Below, piece after piece: positions 18,728 through 27,781 of a stretch of 59,497 nt of DNA (within the stretch, counting starts at the first letter, position 1; the number at the start of each line of letters is the position of its first letter). Location: NCBI GenBank assembly GCA_902798385.1, contig CADBWK010000011.1:1-59497 (forward strand). Direction: 5' to 3'. A model generated the notes under the pieces. The model was not told where the DNA came from, made no database searches, and saw only the letters and a program-made list of their open reading frames with translations. Position numbers and translations under genes: made by a program. This stretch comes from an uncultured Bacteroidales bacterium (lineage in GTDB: Bacteria > Bacteroidota > Bacteroidia > Bacteroidales > Paludibacteraceae).

Positions 18728-18758
18728 CAAAGGTACGAAATTATTTTTATATACGCAA
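18728..18758 (-). promoter_or_regulatory. Promoter of the rel/spoT run
   Basis: On the minus strand TTG at 18758 is followed 23 bases later by TACCTTTG (18735-18728). Transcription should start near 18720, some 15 nt before the ATG at 18706. Confidence 0.75.
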
Positions 18759-18827
18759 GCCCGCGCGCATAAAAATCGAAAAAAAACGCACTTTTGGCAT
18801 AAAAATTGCTAAATAGACGCGAGGGAA

Positions 18828-18858
18828 TTGCCTATTTGAAATAAAAATTGTAATTTTG
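18828..18858 (+). promoter_or_regulatory. Promoter of the amidase-mce pair
   Basis: TTG at 18828 and TAATTTTG at 18851-18858, 23 bases apart; the ATG follows at 18881. It is divergent from the rel/spoT promoter. Confidence 0.7.
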
Positions 18859-18880
18859 CAAACGATTAAATTGGCTTAGT

Positions 18881-19972
18881 ATGCGGAAAATCCTATATAT
18901 GCTCCTCGTGGTTTGGATGGCGCTGCCTCTGGCAGCCCAGAAGCCCTATACGGTCGTGCTCGATGCCGGGCATGGCGGTAAAGACCCGGGGGCTGTGGGT
19001 AAGTTCTCTCAGGAGAAAGACCTGAATCTTGCGCTAGTGCTGAAGGTGGGCGAACTCATCGGTGAGCAGTATCCGGACGTGAATGTCGTTTATACCCGCA
19101 ATACGGATGTCTTCATCCCGCTCCAGACGCGCGCGGACATTGCGAACAAGAACAACGCCGATCTATTCATTTCCATCCATGCCAACGCTTCGGAGAACAA
19201 GGCTTCAAAGGGCGTGGAGACCTTCATCCTCGGAACAGAGAAGATGGAGAAAAACCTCGATGTGGCGATGCGAGAGAACGCCGTGATGAAACTGGAGGCG
19301 GACTACAAAACGACCTATCAGGGATTTGATCCCAACTCGATCGACTCGTACATTATGTTCGAGCTGATGCAAAACAGTTTCATGGATCAGTCGCTTCAGT
19401 TTGCCGAGCAGGTGCAGAAACGCTTCGTCGGACATCTCAATCGCTCCGATCGCGGTGTGCAACAGGCCTCTTTCTGGGTGCTCCTCAAGACAGCTTGCCC
19501 TTCCATCCTCTTTGAAATGGGTTTTATCTCCAATCCCGAGGAAGAGCGCTTCTTGAACGAGAAAGCCTCCGTGGCGCAGATGGCGAATGCACTCGTCAAT
19601 GCCTTCGGCGCGTATACGCATAAGCAAGCCGTGCGCAAGGAAACACTTGCCATCGATACTACCGCACAACCTGTTCCGGCGACACTACCTGTCGATACGA
19701 CAAAACACGGTAACGACACGCTAACGACACGGAATCGGGATGAAGTTAAAAGCACCCCTACAACATATTATGCACTGCAGATCTGTGCGTCCCGTACGCC
19801 GCTCGATCCGTCTGATCCCAAACTGAAGGGCGTTCCCTGCGAATACCGTCAGGTCGGCGATTGGTACAAATACTACGCCATCATCGATACGGACCGCAAC
19901 AAAGTGGTGGAGAAACAGCAGGAGATCAAGAAAATCTTCCCCGACTGCTGGATCACTAAATTTGAAAAATAA
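18881..19972 (+). CDS. N-acetylmuramoyl-L-alanine amidase with SPOR-like C-terminus
   Basis: Zinc-dependent Amidase_3 enzyme cutting the amide bond between MurNAc and the stem peptide. The 363 residues start with a signal peptide ending LAAQ (residue 20). The catalytic domain (about 23-235) has DAGHGGKDPGA (first zinc histidine), the glutamate of QEKD, SIHANAS (second histidine) and LFEMGFISNPEEE (catalytic glutamate). After a polar linker, residues 290-363 resemble a SPOR-type domain (YYALQICASRTPL), suggesting septal peptidoglycan binding. The mce gene follows after 21 bases. Confidence 0.93.
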   Translation: MRKILYMLLVVWMALPLAAQKPYTVVLDAGHGGKDPGAVGKFSQEKDLNLALVLKVGELIGEQYPDVNVVYTRNTDVFIPLQTRADIANKNNADLFISIHANASENKASKGVETFILGTEKMEKNLDVAMRENAVMKLEADYKTTYQGFDPNSIDSYIMFELMQNSFMDQSLQFAEQVQKRFVGHLNRSDRGVQQASFWVLLKTACPSILFEMGFISNPEEERFLNEKASVAQMANALVNAFGAYTHKQAVRKETLAIDTTAQPVPATLPVDTTKHGNDTLTTRNRDEVKSTPTTYYALQICASRTPLDPSDPKLKGVPCEYRQVGDWYKYYAIIDTDRNKVVEKQQEIKKIFPDCWITKFEK

Positions 19973-19993
19973 CAACTGATAAAACCATTCATA

Positions 19994-20893
19994 ATGAAAT
20001 ACGCACGAGAAATAAAAGTTGGCATTCTGGCCGCCGTTTGTCTTTTCCTCCTCTTCTTCGGATTTAACTTCCTTAAAGGCAAGAATATCTTCTCGCCCAC
20101 GAACAGCTACCACGGAACGTTTTATAACCTCCATAACCTCGAGGAACAAGCCGCTGTCTATATCCGTGGACACAAAGTCGGACAGGTAGATGCTATCGAA
20201 TACGATTTCACCCGTGATAGCGCCTTCACCATCGATATCTCCATCAATAAGGATATCGCCCTTCCGGAAGGTACGCAGATGGCACTCGTTTCGGACGGAT
20301 TGCTCGGCGGTATGGCGATCGAACTCCAGTTCCCCGACCAATCACCAATCACCAATGACCAATTACCCATGATTGCTCACGGTTCCTTCCTGCCAACTAC
20401 CTATGTTCCCGGACTCGTAGAATCCCTGCAGACCGAGCTGATTGCGCATGTGGACGGAGCTATTCAGGATGTCGATAAAGCCGTGGGGAACATCGATTCG
20501 CTCGTTGCCGAGATTCGTACTCAAGTGGAAGGCGATCATATCAAACATTCGCTCAAGAACGTCGATCGTATATCCGGCGATCTCACGTCTGTCTCGGCCG
20601 ACCTCAAATCGATGATGAACAACCAAGTGCCGCGTATCATCAACAATGCCGATACGGCGATCGCGAACCTCAACACGGTAGTGGCGGATGTCAAAGCCGC
20701 AGATATAGGTGCTACGATCGCTCGCGTAGACACGGCTGTGGATAATGTGAACGCCGTGGTAGAGCGTGTAAAATCGCCGATTTTGCAGCATATAGATGAA
20801 ACGATCGTTTCCGCCGATTCGTTGCTCCGAGACCTCAAAGCGCACCCCAAACGCTACGTGCATTTCTCGATTTTCGGACGGAAAGACAAATAA
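19994..20893 (+). CDS. MlaD/MCE family lipid-transport protein
   Basis: A 299-residue protein with one N-terminal membrane helix (about 9-27, VGILAAVCLFLLFFGFNFL) followed by an MCE domain (about 37-125) and a helical C-terminal part with heptad-like repeats (IDSLVAEI, ISGDLTSVSADLKSM). It would be anchored in the inner membrane and carry phospholipid as part of an Mla-type transporter; the ATPase and permease are not in the window. Residues 115-128 (DQSPITNDQLPMIA) come from a 7-bp repeat array, placed just after the MCE core. Confidence 0.88.
   Translation: MKYAREIKVGILAAVCLFLLFFGFNFLKGKNIFSPTNSYHGTFYNLHNLEEQAAVYIRGHKVGQVDAIEYDFTRDSAFTIDISINKDIALPEGTQMALVSDGLLGGMAIELQFPDQSPITNDQLPMIAHGSFLPTTYVPGLVESLQTELIAHVDGAIQDVDKAVGNIDSLVAEIRTQVEGDHIKHSLKNVDRISGDLTSVSADLKSMMNNQVPRIINNADTAIANLNTVVADVKAADIGATIARVDTAVDNVNAVVERVKSPILQHIDETIVSADSLLRDLKAHPKRYVHFSIFGRKDK
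20339..20366 (+). repeat. Heptamer array inside the mce gene (4 units)
   Basis: CAATCAC, CAATCAC, CAATGAC, CAATTAC run in exact tandem and are read in frame as QSPITNDQLP. Confidence 0.85.
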
Positions 20894-21122
20894 GCGAAAA
20901 ATCCATAATTTTGTGTTGAAATTTTCTGCGGAACAGCCGTTCCACAATTTGTAGATTTTCTAAATTGAAATAATTTTCAACAATCTGTTGCATACTGAAA
21001 AATCAGTCAATTGTGAATTTTTTCAACAAAAAATAATTTTTCTCTTGCACAGTTCAAAACTCCCTTAAATAGGGGCATTTAAACAGGCGAAAAGGCGTAA
21101 AGTACTGAAATTTAGCATATTT

Positions 21123-21169
21123 ATGCGTAATTGTCGAAAAAACAGGCAATTACGCATTTTTGATTTTTG
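21123..21169 (+). terminator. 11-bp stem-loop with following T-rich tract
   Basis: ATGCGTAATTG (21123-21133) and CAATTACGCAT (21147-21157) pair perfectly around a 13-nt loop, followed by TTTTTGATTTTT. It lies 230 nt after the mce stop and 53 nt before the dnaA -7 box, where it could end upstream transcription or act in dnaA control. Confidence 0.55.
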
Positions 21170-21186
21170 TCAACTCAATTGACGAT

Positions 21187-21217
21187 TTGCTCATGTCGAA
21201 AAAAAGCAGTACCTTTG
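21187..21217 (+). promoter_or_regulatory. Promoter of dnaA
   Basis: TTGCTCATGTC starts at 21187, followed by an A-run and TACCTTTG at 21210-21217; the distance is 23. The expected leader to the ATG at 21270 is about 46 nt. Confidence 0.75.
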
Positions 21218-21269
21218 CACTCGCTTTTGATCGAAGGTACCCCCCTACCTGAGAAAAAATCGCTTAAAA

Positions 21270-22637
21270 ATGAACACGGAATTGCAACAAAAATGGGCTC
21301 AGTGTCAGACCATCCTGGCGGACAATCTGACGAGCAGTGCGTACCAGACTTGGTTCGCGCCCATTATCCCGTTGCAGTTCGAGAACGGCGTACTGGTTCT
21401 CCAGGTAAAATCGCAGTTTGTGGCGGAATATATAGAAGAGAATTATATTCAACTCCTCTCCGCTACGATCATCCGCGTGTTCGGGCAAGGTACCCATTTG
21501 GAATACCGTGTGCTGATCGACGCTACATCCGGAGCAACGACCATGTTGCCTTCTGCGGGCGCGCCGGCGCACGCTAATCCTATTAATAATGTGCCTAAAC
21601 AGCCGGATCATTTCGATTCCCAGCTGAACACGTTCTATACCTTCGACTCGTTTGTGGCCGGAGAACCCAATAAACTGGCACGAACGGCCGGTATGGCGAT
21701 TGCCAAGCAACCCGGTTATACCGCTTTCAACCCGCTCTTTGTGTACGGAGGAAGCGGAGTAGGGAAGACCCACTTGGTGAACGCTATCGGTAATCAGGTG
21801 CAGGCACTCAATCCGCACGCTCGCGTGCTGTATGTCAGCGCCAATACCTTCAAACTGCAGTATCAGGATGCTGCGAAGACCAACCGTATCCCGGATTTCC
21901 TCAATTTCTATCAATCGGTGGACGTACTGATCGTCGATGACATACAGTACTTCGCTGGACTCAAGGGAACCCAGGATACCTTCTTCCACATCTTCAACTA
22001 TCTGCAGCAGAGTCGAAAGCAACTCATTCTTACCTCGGATCGTCCGCCGATTGAGCTCAAAGAGATCGAGGAGCGACTCCTCACCCGCTTCAAATGGGGA
22101 CTTTCTGCGGAGATCAAGCACCCGGACTATCCGTTGCGTAAGAATATCCTGCTCTCCAAAATGCGTCGCGACGGTATCACGCTTACGGACGATGTGGTGG
22201 ATTTCATCGTGTCCAACGTACGCAACTCCGTGCGTGACCTCGAGGGCATCTTAGCATCGCTCCTGGCGCACTCTACGCTTACCGACCGCGAGATCGATGT
22301 CAAACTGGCAGAACAAGTGGTCAGTCATATCGTAGCGATCCAACCGCGCAGAATCACCGCCGGCGATGTGTTAGGAGCGGTGGCGGAACATTACAGCGTA
22401 CCGGAGAAAGCTATTCTATCGGCCAACCGTTCGCGCGAAGTGACAGCCGCCCGCCATCTGGCTATCTATCTGACCAAGGAACTGACGGACAACTCCCTCA
22501 CCGAGATAGGCTTTAAAATGGGCAAACGTTCGCACGCTACTATCTTGCACTCGATCGCCCTCGTGCGTGAGAAACTGGAGTTTGATCCTGTCCTGCGTCA
22601 GACGATCTCTCAAATTGAATCGCAGCTGCGTTATTAA
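21270..22637 (+). CDS. dnaA: Chromosomal replication initiator protein DnaA
   Basis: AAA+ initiator that binds DnaA boxes and opens the origin. The 455 residues include domain I (WAQCQTILADNLTSSAYQTWFAPIIPL), a short linker near 90-110, the AAA+ domain with Walker A YGGSGVGKTHL near 158-168 and Walker B VLIVDDIQYF, and the C-terminal domain IV helix-turn-helix with the DnaA signature KRSHATILHSI. Length is normal. The gene is flanked by an mce gene and groEL rather than dnaN, as often seen in Bacteroidetes. A bidirectional terminator follows. Confidence 0.97.
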   Translation: MNTELQQKWAQCQTILADNLTSSAYQTWFAPIIPLQFENGVLVLQVKSQFVAEYIEENYIQLLSATIIRVFGQGTHLEYRVLIDATSGATTMLPSAGAPAHANPINNVPKQPDHFDSQLNTFYTFDSFVAGEPNKLARTAGMAIAKQPGYTAFNPLFVYGGSGVGKTHLVNAIGNQVQALNPHARVLYVSANTFKLQYQDAAKTNRIPDFLNFYQSVDVLIVDDIQYFAGLKGTQDTFFHIFNYLQQSRKQLILTSDRPPIELKEIEERLLTRFKWGLSAEIKHPDYPLRKNILLSKMRRDGITLTDDVVDFIVSNVRNSVRDLEGILASLLAHSTLTDREIDVKLAEQVVSHIVAIQPRRITAGDVLGAVAEHYSVPEKAILSANRSREVTAARHLAIYLTKELTDNSLTEIGFKMGKRSHATILHSIALVREKLEFDPVLRQTISQIESQLRY

Positions 22638-22653
22638 TAAAGTGAATTATTAA

Positions 22654-22687
22654 AAAAAATGGCACCCAAGCGGGTGCCGTTTTTCTT
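22654..22687. terminator. Bidirectional terminator between dnaA and groEL
   Basis: GGCACCC-AAGC-GGGTGCC (22661-22678) has an A-run before it (22652-22659) and GTTTTTCTT after it, so it can end both converging transcripts. Confidence 0.85.
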
Positions 22688-22688
22688 A

Positions 22689-24594
<1,906 letters not shown>

Positions 24595-24619
24595 AGTATA
24601 TCTGTTTTAAATATGTTGC

Positions 24620-24635
24620 TGTCATTTTAATGACA
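24620..24635. promoter_or_regulatory. Palindrome in the groES leader
   Basis: TGTCATT-TT-AATGACA is a perfect 7-bp inverted repeat 26 bases upstream of the groES ATG. It could be an operator or an RNA hairpin controlling chaperonin synthesis. Confidence 0.4.
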
Positions 24636-24660
24636 ATTCCCGTGCCAATGTCCTAAATCA

Positions 24661-24673
24661 TGCCAAATTGGCA
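24661..24673. promoter_or_regulatory. TGCCAA-A-TTGGCA palindrome at the groES transcription start
   Basis: A perfect inverted repeat with one central base, lying just downstream of the expected groES start (near 24678). A further TGCCAATGTCC sits at 24643. The same TGCCAA...TGTCC core is repeated at 117-188, hinting at a shared regulator. Confidence 0.4.
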
Positions 24674-24683
24674 GATTTGCGTG

Positions 24684-24713
24684 CAAAGATACAACTTTTT
24701 TTGCATATGTCAA
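24684..24713 (-). promoter_or_regulatory. Promoter of groES-groEL
   Basis: On the minus strand TTGACATATGC begins at 24713 and TATCTTTG lies at 24691-24684, 22 bases apart. The CATATG core (24704-24709) is also the -33 core of the opposite promoter. Confidence 0.75.
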
Positions 24714-24731
24714 AAAAAAGCAGTAATTTTG
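24701..24731 (+). promoter_or_regulatory. Promoter of the menaquinone methyltransferase run
   Basis: TTGCATATGTC starts at 24701 and TAATTTTG lies at 24724-24731, 23 bases apart. The ATG at 24707 used in the CDS entry falls inside this module. Confidence 0.65.
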
Positions 24732-25435
24732 TCGCGGTTTTGGAAGAAAAGCAACACATAGGGCAGTTATTCGATCGTATCGCATCGACGTACGACGGGC
24801 TTAATCACGGGCTGTCGCTCAACATCGATCGCCGTTGGCGTCGTAAGACGGTGTCGCTGATGGCGCCTGCCAAGCATGTGCTCGATGTCGCCATCGGTAC
24901 TGCCGATCTCACGATTGAGATGCTCCGCCAAGGCAAAGTCGAACAAGTGACCGGCATCGATCTCTCCGATCAGATGATGGCAATCGGGCAGGGTAAGGTA
25001 GAACGAATGAAAGACTTAGCGAATGAACAGGTCCAATTTGTGCATGCCAATGCACAAGCCATGCCTTTTGAGGACGCCTCTTTCGATGGCGTGACTTGTG
25101 CGTTCGGTTGTCGTAATTTCAGCAATCTCGACGAAGGTCTGCGTGAGATGTACCGCGTGCTCAAGCCCGGCGGACAGGTGACTATCCTCGAATTCAGTTA
25201 TCCGACACGCCGATACATCCGCGTGCTCTATGATTTCTATTTCACGCACGTGCTGCCGACTATTGGTCGCATCGTCAGCCGCGATAAGACGGCATACACC
25301 TACCTCAACAAGAGCGTCAAGTCCTTCTGTTGGGGCGAGGCATTTGCACAGCATCTCCATGACGCAGGGTTTAAAGAGGAGAGTTTTGAAACCCTTACTT
25401 TCGGAATAGCAACTATTTATACCGCAATAAAATGA
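24707..25435 (+). CDS. menG: Demethylmenaquinone methyltransferase (UbiE/MenG)
   Basis: SAM-dependent C-methyltransferase of the last step of menaquinone synthesis. Class I Rossmann motifs: LDVAIGTADLTIEM (motif I), GIDLSDQMMAIGQGK, ANAQAMPFEDASFDGVTCAFGCRNFSNLD, and the C-terminal SFCWGEAFAQHLHDAGF. From ATG 24707 it has 242 residues. The start is uncertain: that ATG lies within the promoter, and transcription should begin near 24738. A TTG at 24740 would give a nearly leaderless message with the N-terminus EEKQHIGQLFDRIA. The next gene overlaps by 4 bases (ATGA). Confidence 0.9.
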   Translation: MSKKSSNFVAVLEEKQHIGQLFDRIASTYDGLNHGLSLNIDRRWRRKTVSLMAPAKHVLDVAIGTADLTIEMLRQGKVEQVTGIDLSDQMMAIGQGKVERMKDLANEQVQFVHANAQAMPFEDASFDGVTCAFGCRNFSNLDEGLREMYRVLKPGGQVTILEFSYPTRRYIRVLYDFYFTHVLPTIGRIVSRDKTAYTYLNKSVKSFCWGEAFAQHLHDAGFKEESFETLTFGIATIYTAIK

Positions 25436-25737
25436 TCAAGCACATTATCTTATGGCGTCTCCGCTCGGAGTTGAGCGAGACCGAGAAACGCGAGAAAGCA
25501 CTCGCTATCAAACAAGGACTCGAATCCCTCAAAGGCCAGGTACCCGGTCTGATCGATATCCACGTGCAGATTGACGGTCGTCTCGAGACTTCCAATGCCG
25601 ACATTATGTTGGACTCTACGCTCGATTCGTTCGAGTCGCTCAAGGGCTATGCCGTTCATCCTGCTCATCTGGCGGTGGCCAACGGCGTTGTTCGCCCCAA
25701 TACGGAGTTACGTACCTGCTTAGATTACGAAGTATGA
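25432..25737 (+). CDS. Dabb (stress-responsive A/B barrel) domain protein
   Basis: A 101-residue single-domain protein with the start MIKHIILWRL and the pattern of the dimeric alpha-beta barrel (Dabb) family, ending HPAHLAVANGVVRPNTELRTCLDYE. Members are small dimers with mostly unknown activity. It overlaps menG by 4 bases and the next gene by 4 bases, so the three are one operon. Confidence 0.85.
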   Translation: MIKHIILWRLRSELSETEKREKALAIKQGLESLKGQVPGLIDIHVQIDGRLETSNADIMLDSTLDSFESLKGYAVHPAHLAVANGVVRPNTELRTCLDYEV

Positions 25738-26396
25738 AAAAACTCCTTACCTGCTGCCTGCTTATTCTCTCGCTCTGCGCTTTCTCACGACCGCAGACGC
25801 GTGTGGTCGTTGTAGATACCGTCTGCGAGACCTCGATAGCCCACTTCCTGCCGGTCATAGACCATTTCTGCTATCAGTTCCAGGCATGCCCGGACTCCCT
25901 CTTCGAGTGGGCGTACAAGAACCTCGGTCAACCCGGGGTGGAGGAGAGCAAAGGCAAAACGAAGGACAGCAAGGATGTCATTCAACTTGATTATAAAGAT
26001 CGCGTCTATGATCCTAAGTCCAAGACAGGTGATGTGTCGATCGATATCTATGTGCTGGGCGTACGGTGGTGGAAAGACCAGCATCTTGGCACCAAATATA
26101 CTCTCACGCGCCCGGCGGGTGCCAAGTATCCGCTGACAGCTCATCTGAAGGCTACTTACAGCGGTTCGCTGCTCGAGGGAGGAGACATCATCTTCCACCT
26201 CGAACCAATCTCGCCTACGCGTACGCGCGTTCACTATGAATTTAGTATATCCTTTGGACGCGTGCTCTCTACGTTTATCTCCGATAAAATATGGCGAAAC
26301 GCCATCGAGTGGCGTTTCGAGACGATTCTGGACAATATCATTGAATACACCGAAACAGGTACTGTCCAAAAGCGGGAAGTCGGACCGAAGAAATAA
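25734..26396 (+). CDS. Exported protein of unknown function
   Basis: A 220-residue protein with a signal peptide (MKKLLTCCLLILSLCAFS). The rest is beta-rich with no family recognised: conserved-looking blocks are VIQLDYKDRVYDPKSKTGDVSIDIYVLGVRWW and ILDNIIEYTE near the C-terminus. Alternating hydrophobic strands and an ordered pattern of tyrosines suggest a START/SRPBCC-like or lipocalin-like fold, but this is a guess. Its TAA directly abuts the stop of the convergent barrel gene, with no bases between. Confidence 0.6.
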   Translation: MKKLLTCCLLILSLCAFSRPQTRVVVVDTVCETSIAHFLPVIDHFCYQFQACPDSLFEWAYKNLGQPGVEESKGKTKDSKDVIQLDYKDRVYDPKSKTGDVSIDIYVLGVRWWKDQHLGTKYTLTRPAGAKYPLTAHLKATYSGSLLEGGDIIFHLEPISPTRTRVHYEFSISFGRVLSTFISDKIWRNAIEWRFETILDNIIEYTETGTVQKREVGPKK

Positions 26397-27311
26397 TTAT
26401 CTTCTCTTTCTGTTCGGCTTGATACCTGCGTAGTTGTTGATGATGCGGCAGTGCTCGCAGTTACGCCATTGATACGTCACGCTGATACCTACTTGGAACC
26501 AACCGTCGTTCCAGTGGATATGCTCCTTGCCGTAACGGTCTGTCCATTTGCCGAAACTGTTACCCAGGGCTACTCCCTCGCTGTTCTGCGATTCTGCCAA
26601 CGGCCATGCATCCAAGTTCATGTAGTGCGTATCGATCAAACCTTCGGAAACCATGATCTCTGCGCTCATGATCCACGATTCGGTCAGACGCCAACTGTAG
26701 CCTATACCTAACTGTACCATTGGCAAGATACCGAACGTACTGCCCTGGATCTTGTCGCGCACTTTATTATTGCCTACATTCTTGTAGTAGTAGAACTCGT
26801 AATTGGTGATGATACTACCGGCAACGGCCAAACCGCCGTACAGGTAGAAACCGGCGTTCGAGAACGGATAGTATTGAACGCCTACTGCAGGCTGGATCAA
26901 GATTGAATTGAATTTACGGTAGTCATCGCGCGGCTCAGCAAGATTGTCGAACTTAACCTTGTTATTGCCGTTCAGCGTTCCGCCCATGATACCGAATTTC
27001 ATATTGACATGATTGCCTACCGGAAGACTGTAGTTGAAAGACAAACTACCGCCGTAACTGACATTGTCTTTGTTGAATCCACCTGTTAAAGCCACACCCT
27101 CATTATCCACATCGCCGAAATAGTACATCGCGTTCACGCCTATCGTCACGCCGTGCGAAACAAAATAGTTTTTCGTAGTGTACAGACCGGTCGACGAACT
27201 TGCCTTGCTGCTCCATACAACCCGCTGATGCCCGGACTTAGCCGCGGCGACAGAAGGAAGCGCTAAGAACGCTATGACGCACAATAGGATGAAGTGTGAA
27301 CGAATATTCAT
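26397..27311 (-). CDS. Outer-membrane beta-barrel protein
   Basis: A 304-residue protein with a signal peptide ending SVAAA (about residue 24), then alternating aromatic and polar strands typical of an 8-12-strand barrel (GVTIGVNAMYYFGDV, VSYGGSLSFNYSLPVG, MVQLGIGYSWRLTE, FQVGISVTYQWRNC). After the last strand comes a short basic tail with CEHC and KPNRKRR rather than a terminal aromatic residue. Similar in style to the PorT/DUF6089-type barrels of Bacteroidetes; no precise family is claimed. Confidence 0.7.
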   Translation of the reverse strand: MNIRSHFILLCVIAFLALPSVAAAKSGHQRVVWSSKASSSTGLYTTKNYFVSHGVTIGVNAMYYFGDVDNEGVALTGGFNKDNVSYGGSLSFNYSLPVGNHVNMKFGIMGGTLNGNNKVKFDNLAEPRDDYRKFNSILIQPAVGVQYYPFSNAGFYLYGGLAVAGSIITNYEFYYYKNVGNNKVRDKIQGSTFGILPMVQLGIGYSWRLTESWIMSAEIMVSEGLIDTHYMNLDAWPLAESQNSEGVALGNSFGKWTDRYGKEHIHWNDGWFQVGISVTYQWRNCEHCRIINNYAGIKPNRKRR

Positions 27312-27356
27312 GTGTGTTTATTCTGTCAGTTTTAAGGATTCGTACAAAATCGACTG

Positions 27357-27387
27357 CAAATTTACAACAATTTTCTGATATACGCAA
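27357..27387 (-). promoter_or_regulatory. Promoter of the beta-barrel gene
   Basis: On the minus strand TTGCGTATATC begins at 27387 and TAAATTTG lies at 27364-27357, 23 bases apart. The ATG is at 27311. Confidence 0.75.
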
Positions 27388-27399
27388 ATATATTTTGCT

Positions 27400-27440
27400 T
27401 TTTTTTGAAAAAAAATAAAAACGACCCGTGAAGGTCGTTT
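27400..27440 (-). terminator. Terminator of tRNA-Glu
   Basis: On the minus strand AAACGACC (27440-27433), a 6-nt loop and GGTCGTTT (27426-27419) form an 8-bp stem followed by a long T-rich run, four bases after the tRNA 3' end. Confidence 0.85.
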
Positions 27441-27443
27441 CAG

Positions 27444-27516
27444 TAGTGCTACCCGGACTCGAACCGGGGTTTACGGCGTGAGAGGCCGTTGTCCTAGGCC
27501 ACTAGACGATAGCACC
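27444..27516 (-). tRNA. tRNA-Glu (anticodon CTC)
   Basis: Read on the minus strand: acceptor GGTGCTA pairs with TAGCACT (the first pair is G-U), D-arm GTCTAGTGGCCTAGGAC as in other glutamate tRNAs, anticodon stem ACGGC/GCCGT with loop CTCTCAC (anticodon at 27480-27482, reading GAG), T-stem CCCGG/CCGGG with loop TTCGAGT. CCA is not encoded. It has its own promoter and terminator. Confidence 0.92.
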
Positions 27517-27594
27517 CGGAAGTGTCCCCGTTAATCGGGGAAACTGGCTTCCGCCGGAAGGGGCTATGTGCATCCCTCGAGCGGAAATCGGGTG
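27517..27594 (-). other. Structured leader of tRNA-Glu
   Basis: About 78 nt between the promoter and the tRNA. It can form CCCCG-ATTAA-CGGGG nested in GGAAG/CTTCC, and CTTCCGGCGGAAG. Its first seven bases (GCACCCG) are complementary to CGGGTGC at the tRNA 5' boundary (27512-27518), so the leader could compete with the acceptor stem. It is more GC-rich than the surrounding intergenic DNA. Confidence 0.4.
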
Positions 27595-27625
27595 CAAAAG
27601 TACTGCTTTTTTTCGACATGACCAA
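27595..27625 (-). promoter_or_regulatory. Promoter of tRNA-Glu
   Basis: On the minus strand TTG at 27625, then CATGTC, an A-run and TACTTTTG at 27602-27595, 23 bases apart. Confidence 0.75.
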
Positions 27626-27725
27626 ATTTTTTTGCAAAAAAATGCATTTTTACCCTCATTTTTTTTGTTTTGGCATCAAATTATCCTTTCTGAGTGAAAA
27701 AAAACGCGAAAAGAACGGTATATGC

Positions 27726-27756
27726 TTGCAAATTTGAAAAATTTGTAGTAATTTTG
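27726..27756 (+). promoter_or_regulatory. Promoter of the ffh run
   Basis: TTGCAAATTTG starts at 27726 and TAATTTTG lies at 27749-27756, 23 bases apart. ATG follows at 27782. Confidence 0.75.
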
Positions 27757-27781
27757 CACCCGCAATTAAATTAGGAGTACT

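Larger units (their letters stand above)
20894..21269. other. AT-rich intergenic region upstream of dnaA
   Basis: 376 bases without a gene. It contains a short hairpin GGAAC-AGCC-GTTCC (20930-20943), several TTTTCAACA/TTGAAA words in both orientations, an 11-bp perfect stem-loop (21123-21157), a GTCAA/TTGAC inverted repeat (21169-21183) touching the -33 element, and the dnaA promoter (21187-21217). No consensus DnaA-box cluster (TTATCCACA) is visible, so an origin is not supported. Confidence 0.6.

Noticed and set aside
19706-19736. AACGACACG duplication in the amidase gene
   Set aside because: The period is 11, two copies only, within a low-complexity linker; not counted among the heptamer arrays.
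20894-21269. Replication origin next to dnaA
   Set aside because: No cluster of TTATCCACA-type boxes is visible; only a partial TGTGGAA match at 20941-20946 (reverse strand). Cumulative GC skew over the whole chromosome would be needed.
24630-24647. Sigma-54 promoter on the minus strand (TTGGCACGGGAATTGTC)
   Set aside because: The -24 part fits, but the -12 element has GT instead of the near-invariant GC, and a good primary-sigma promoter lies just upstream.
27522-27737. 71-codon plus-strand frame
   Set aside because: It covers the tRNA-Glu leader and promoter and has no signal, family or plausible initiation context.
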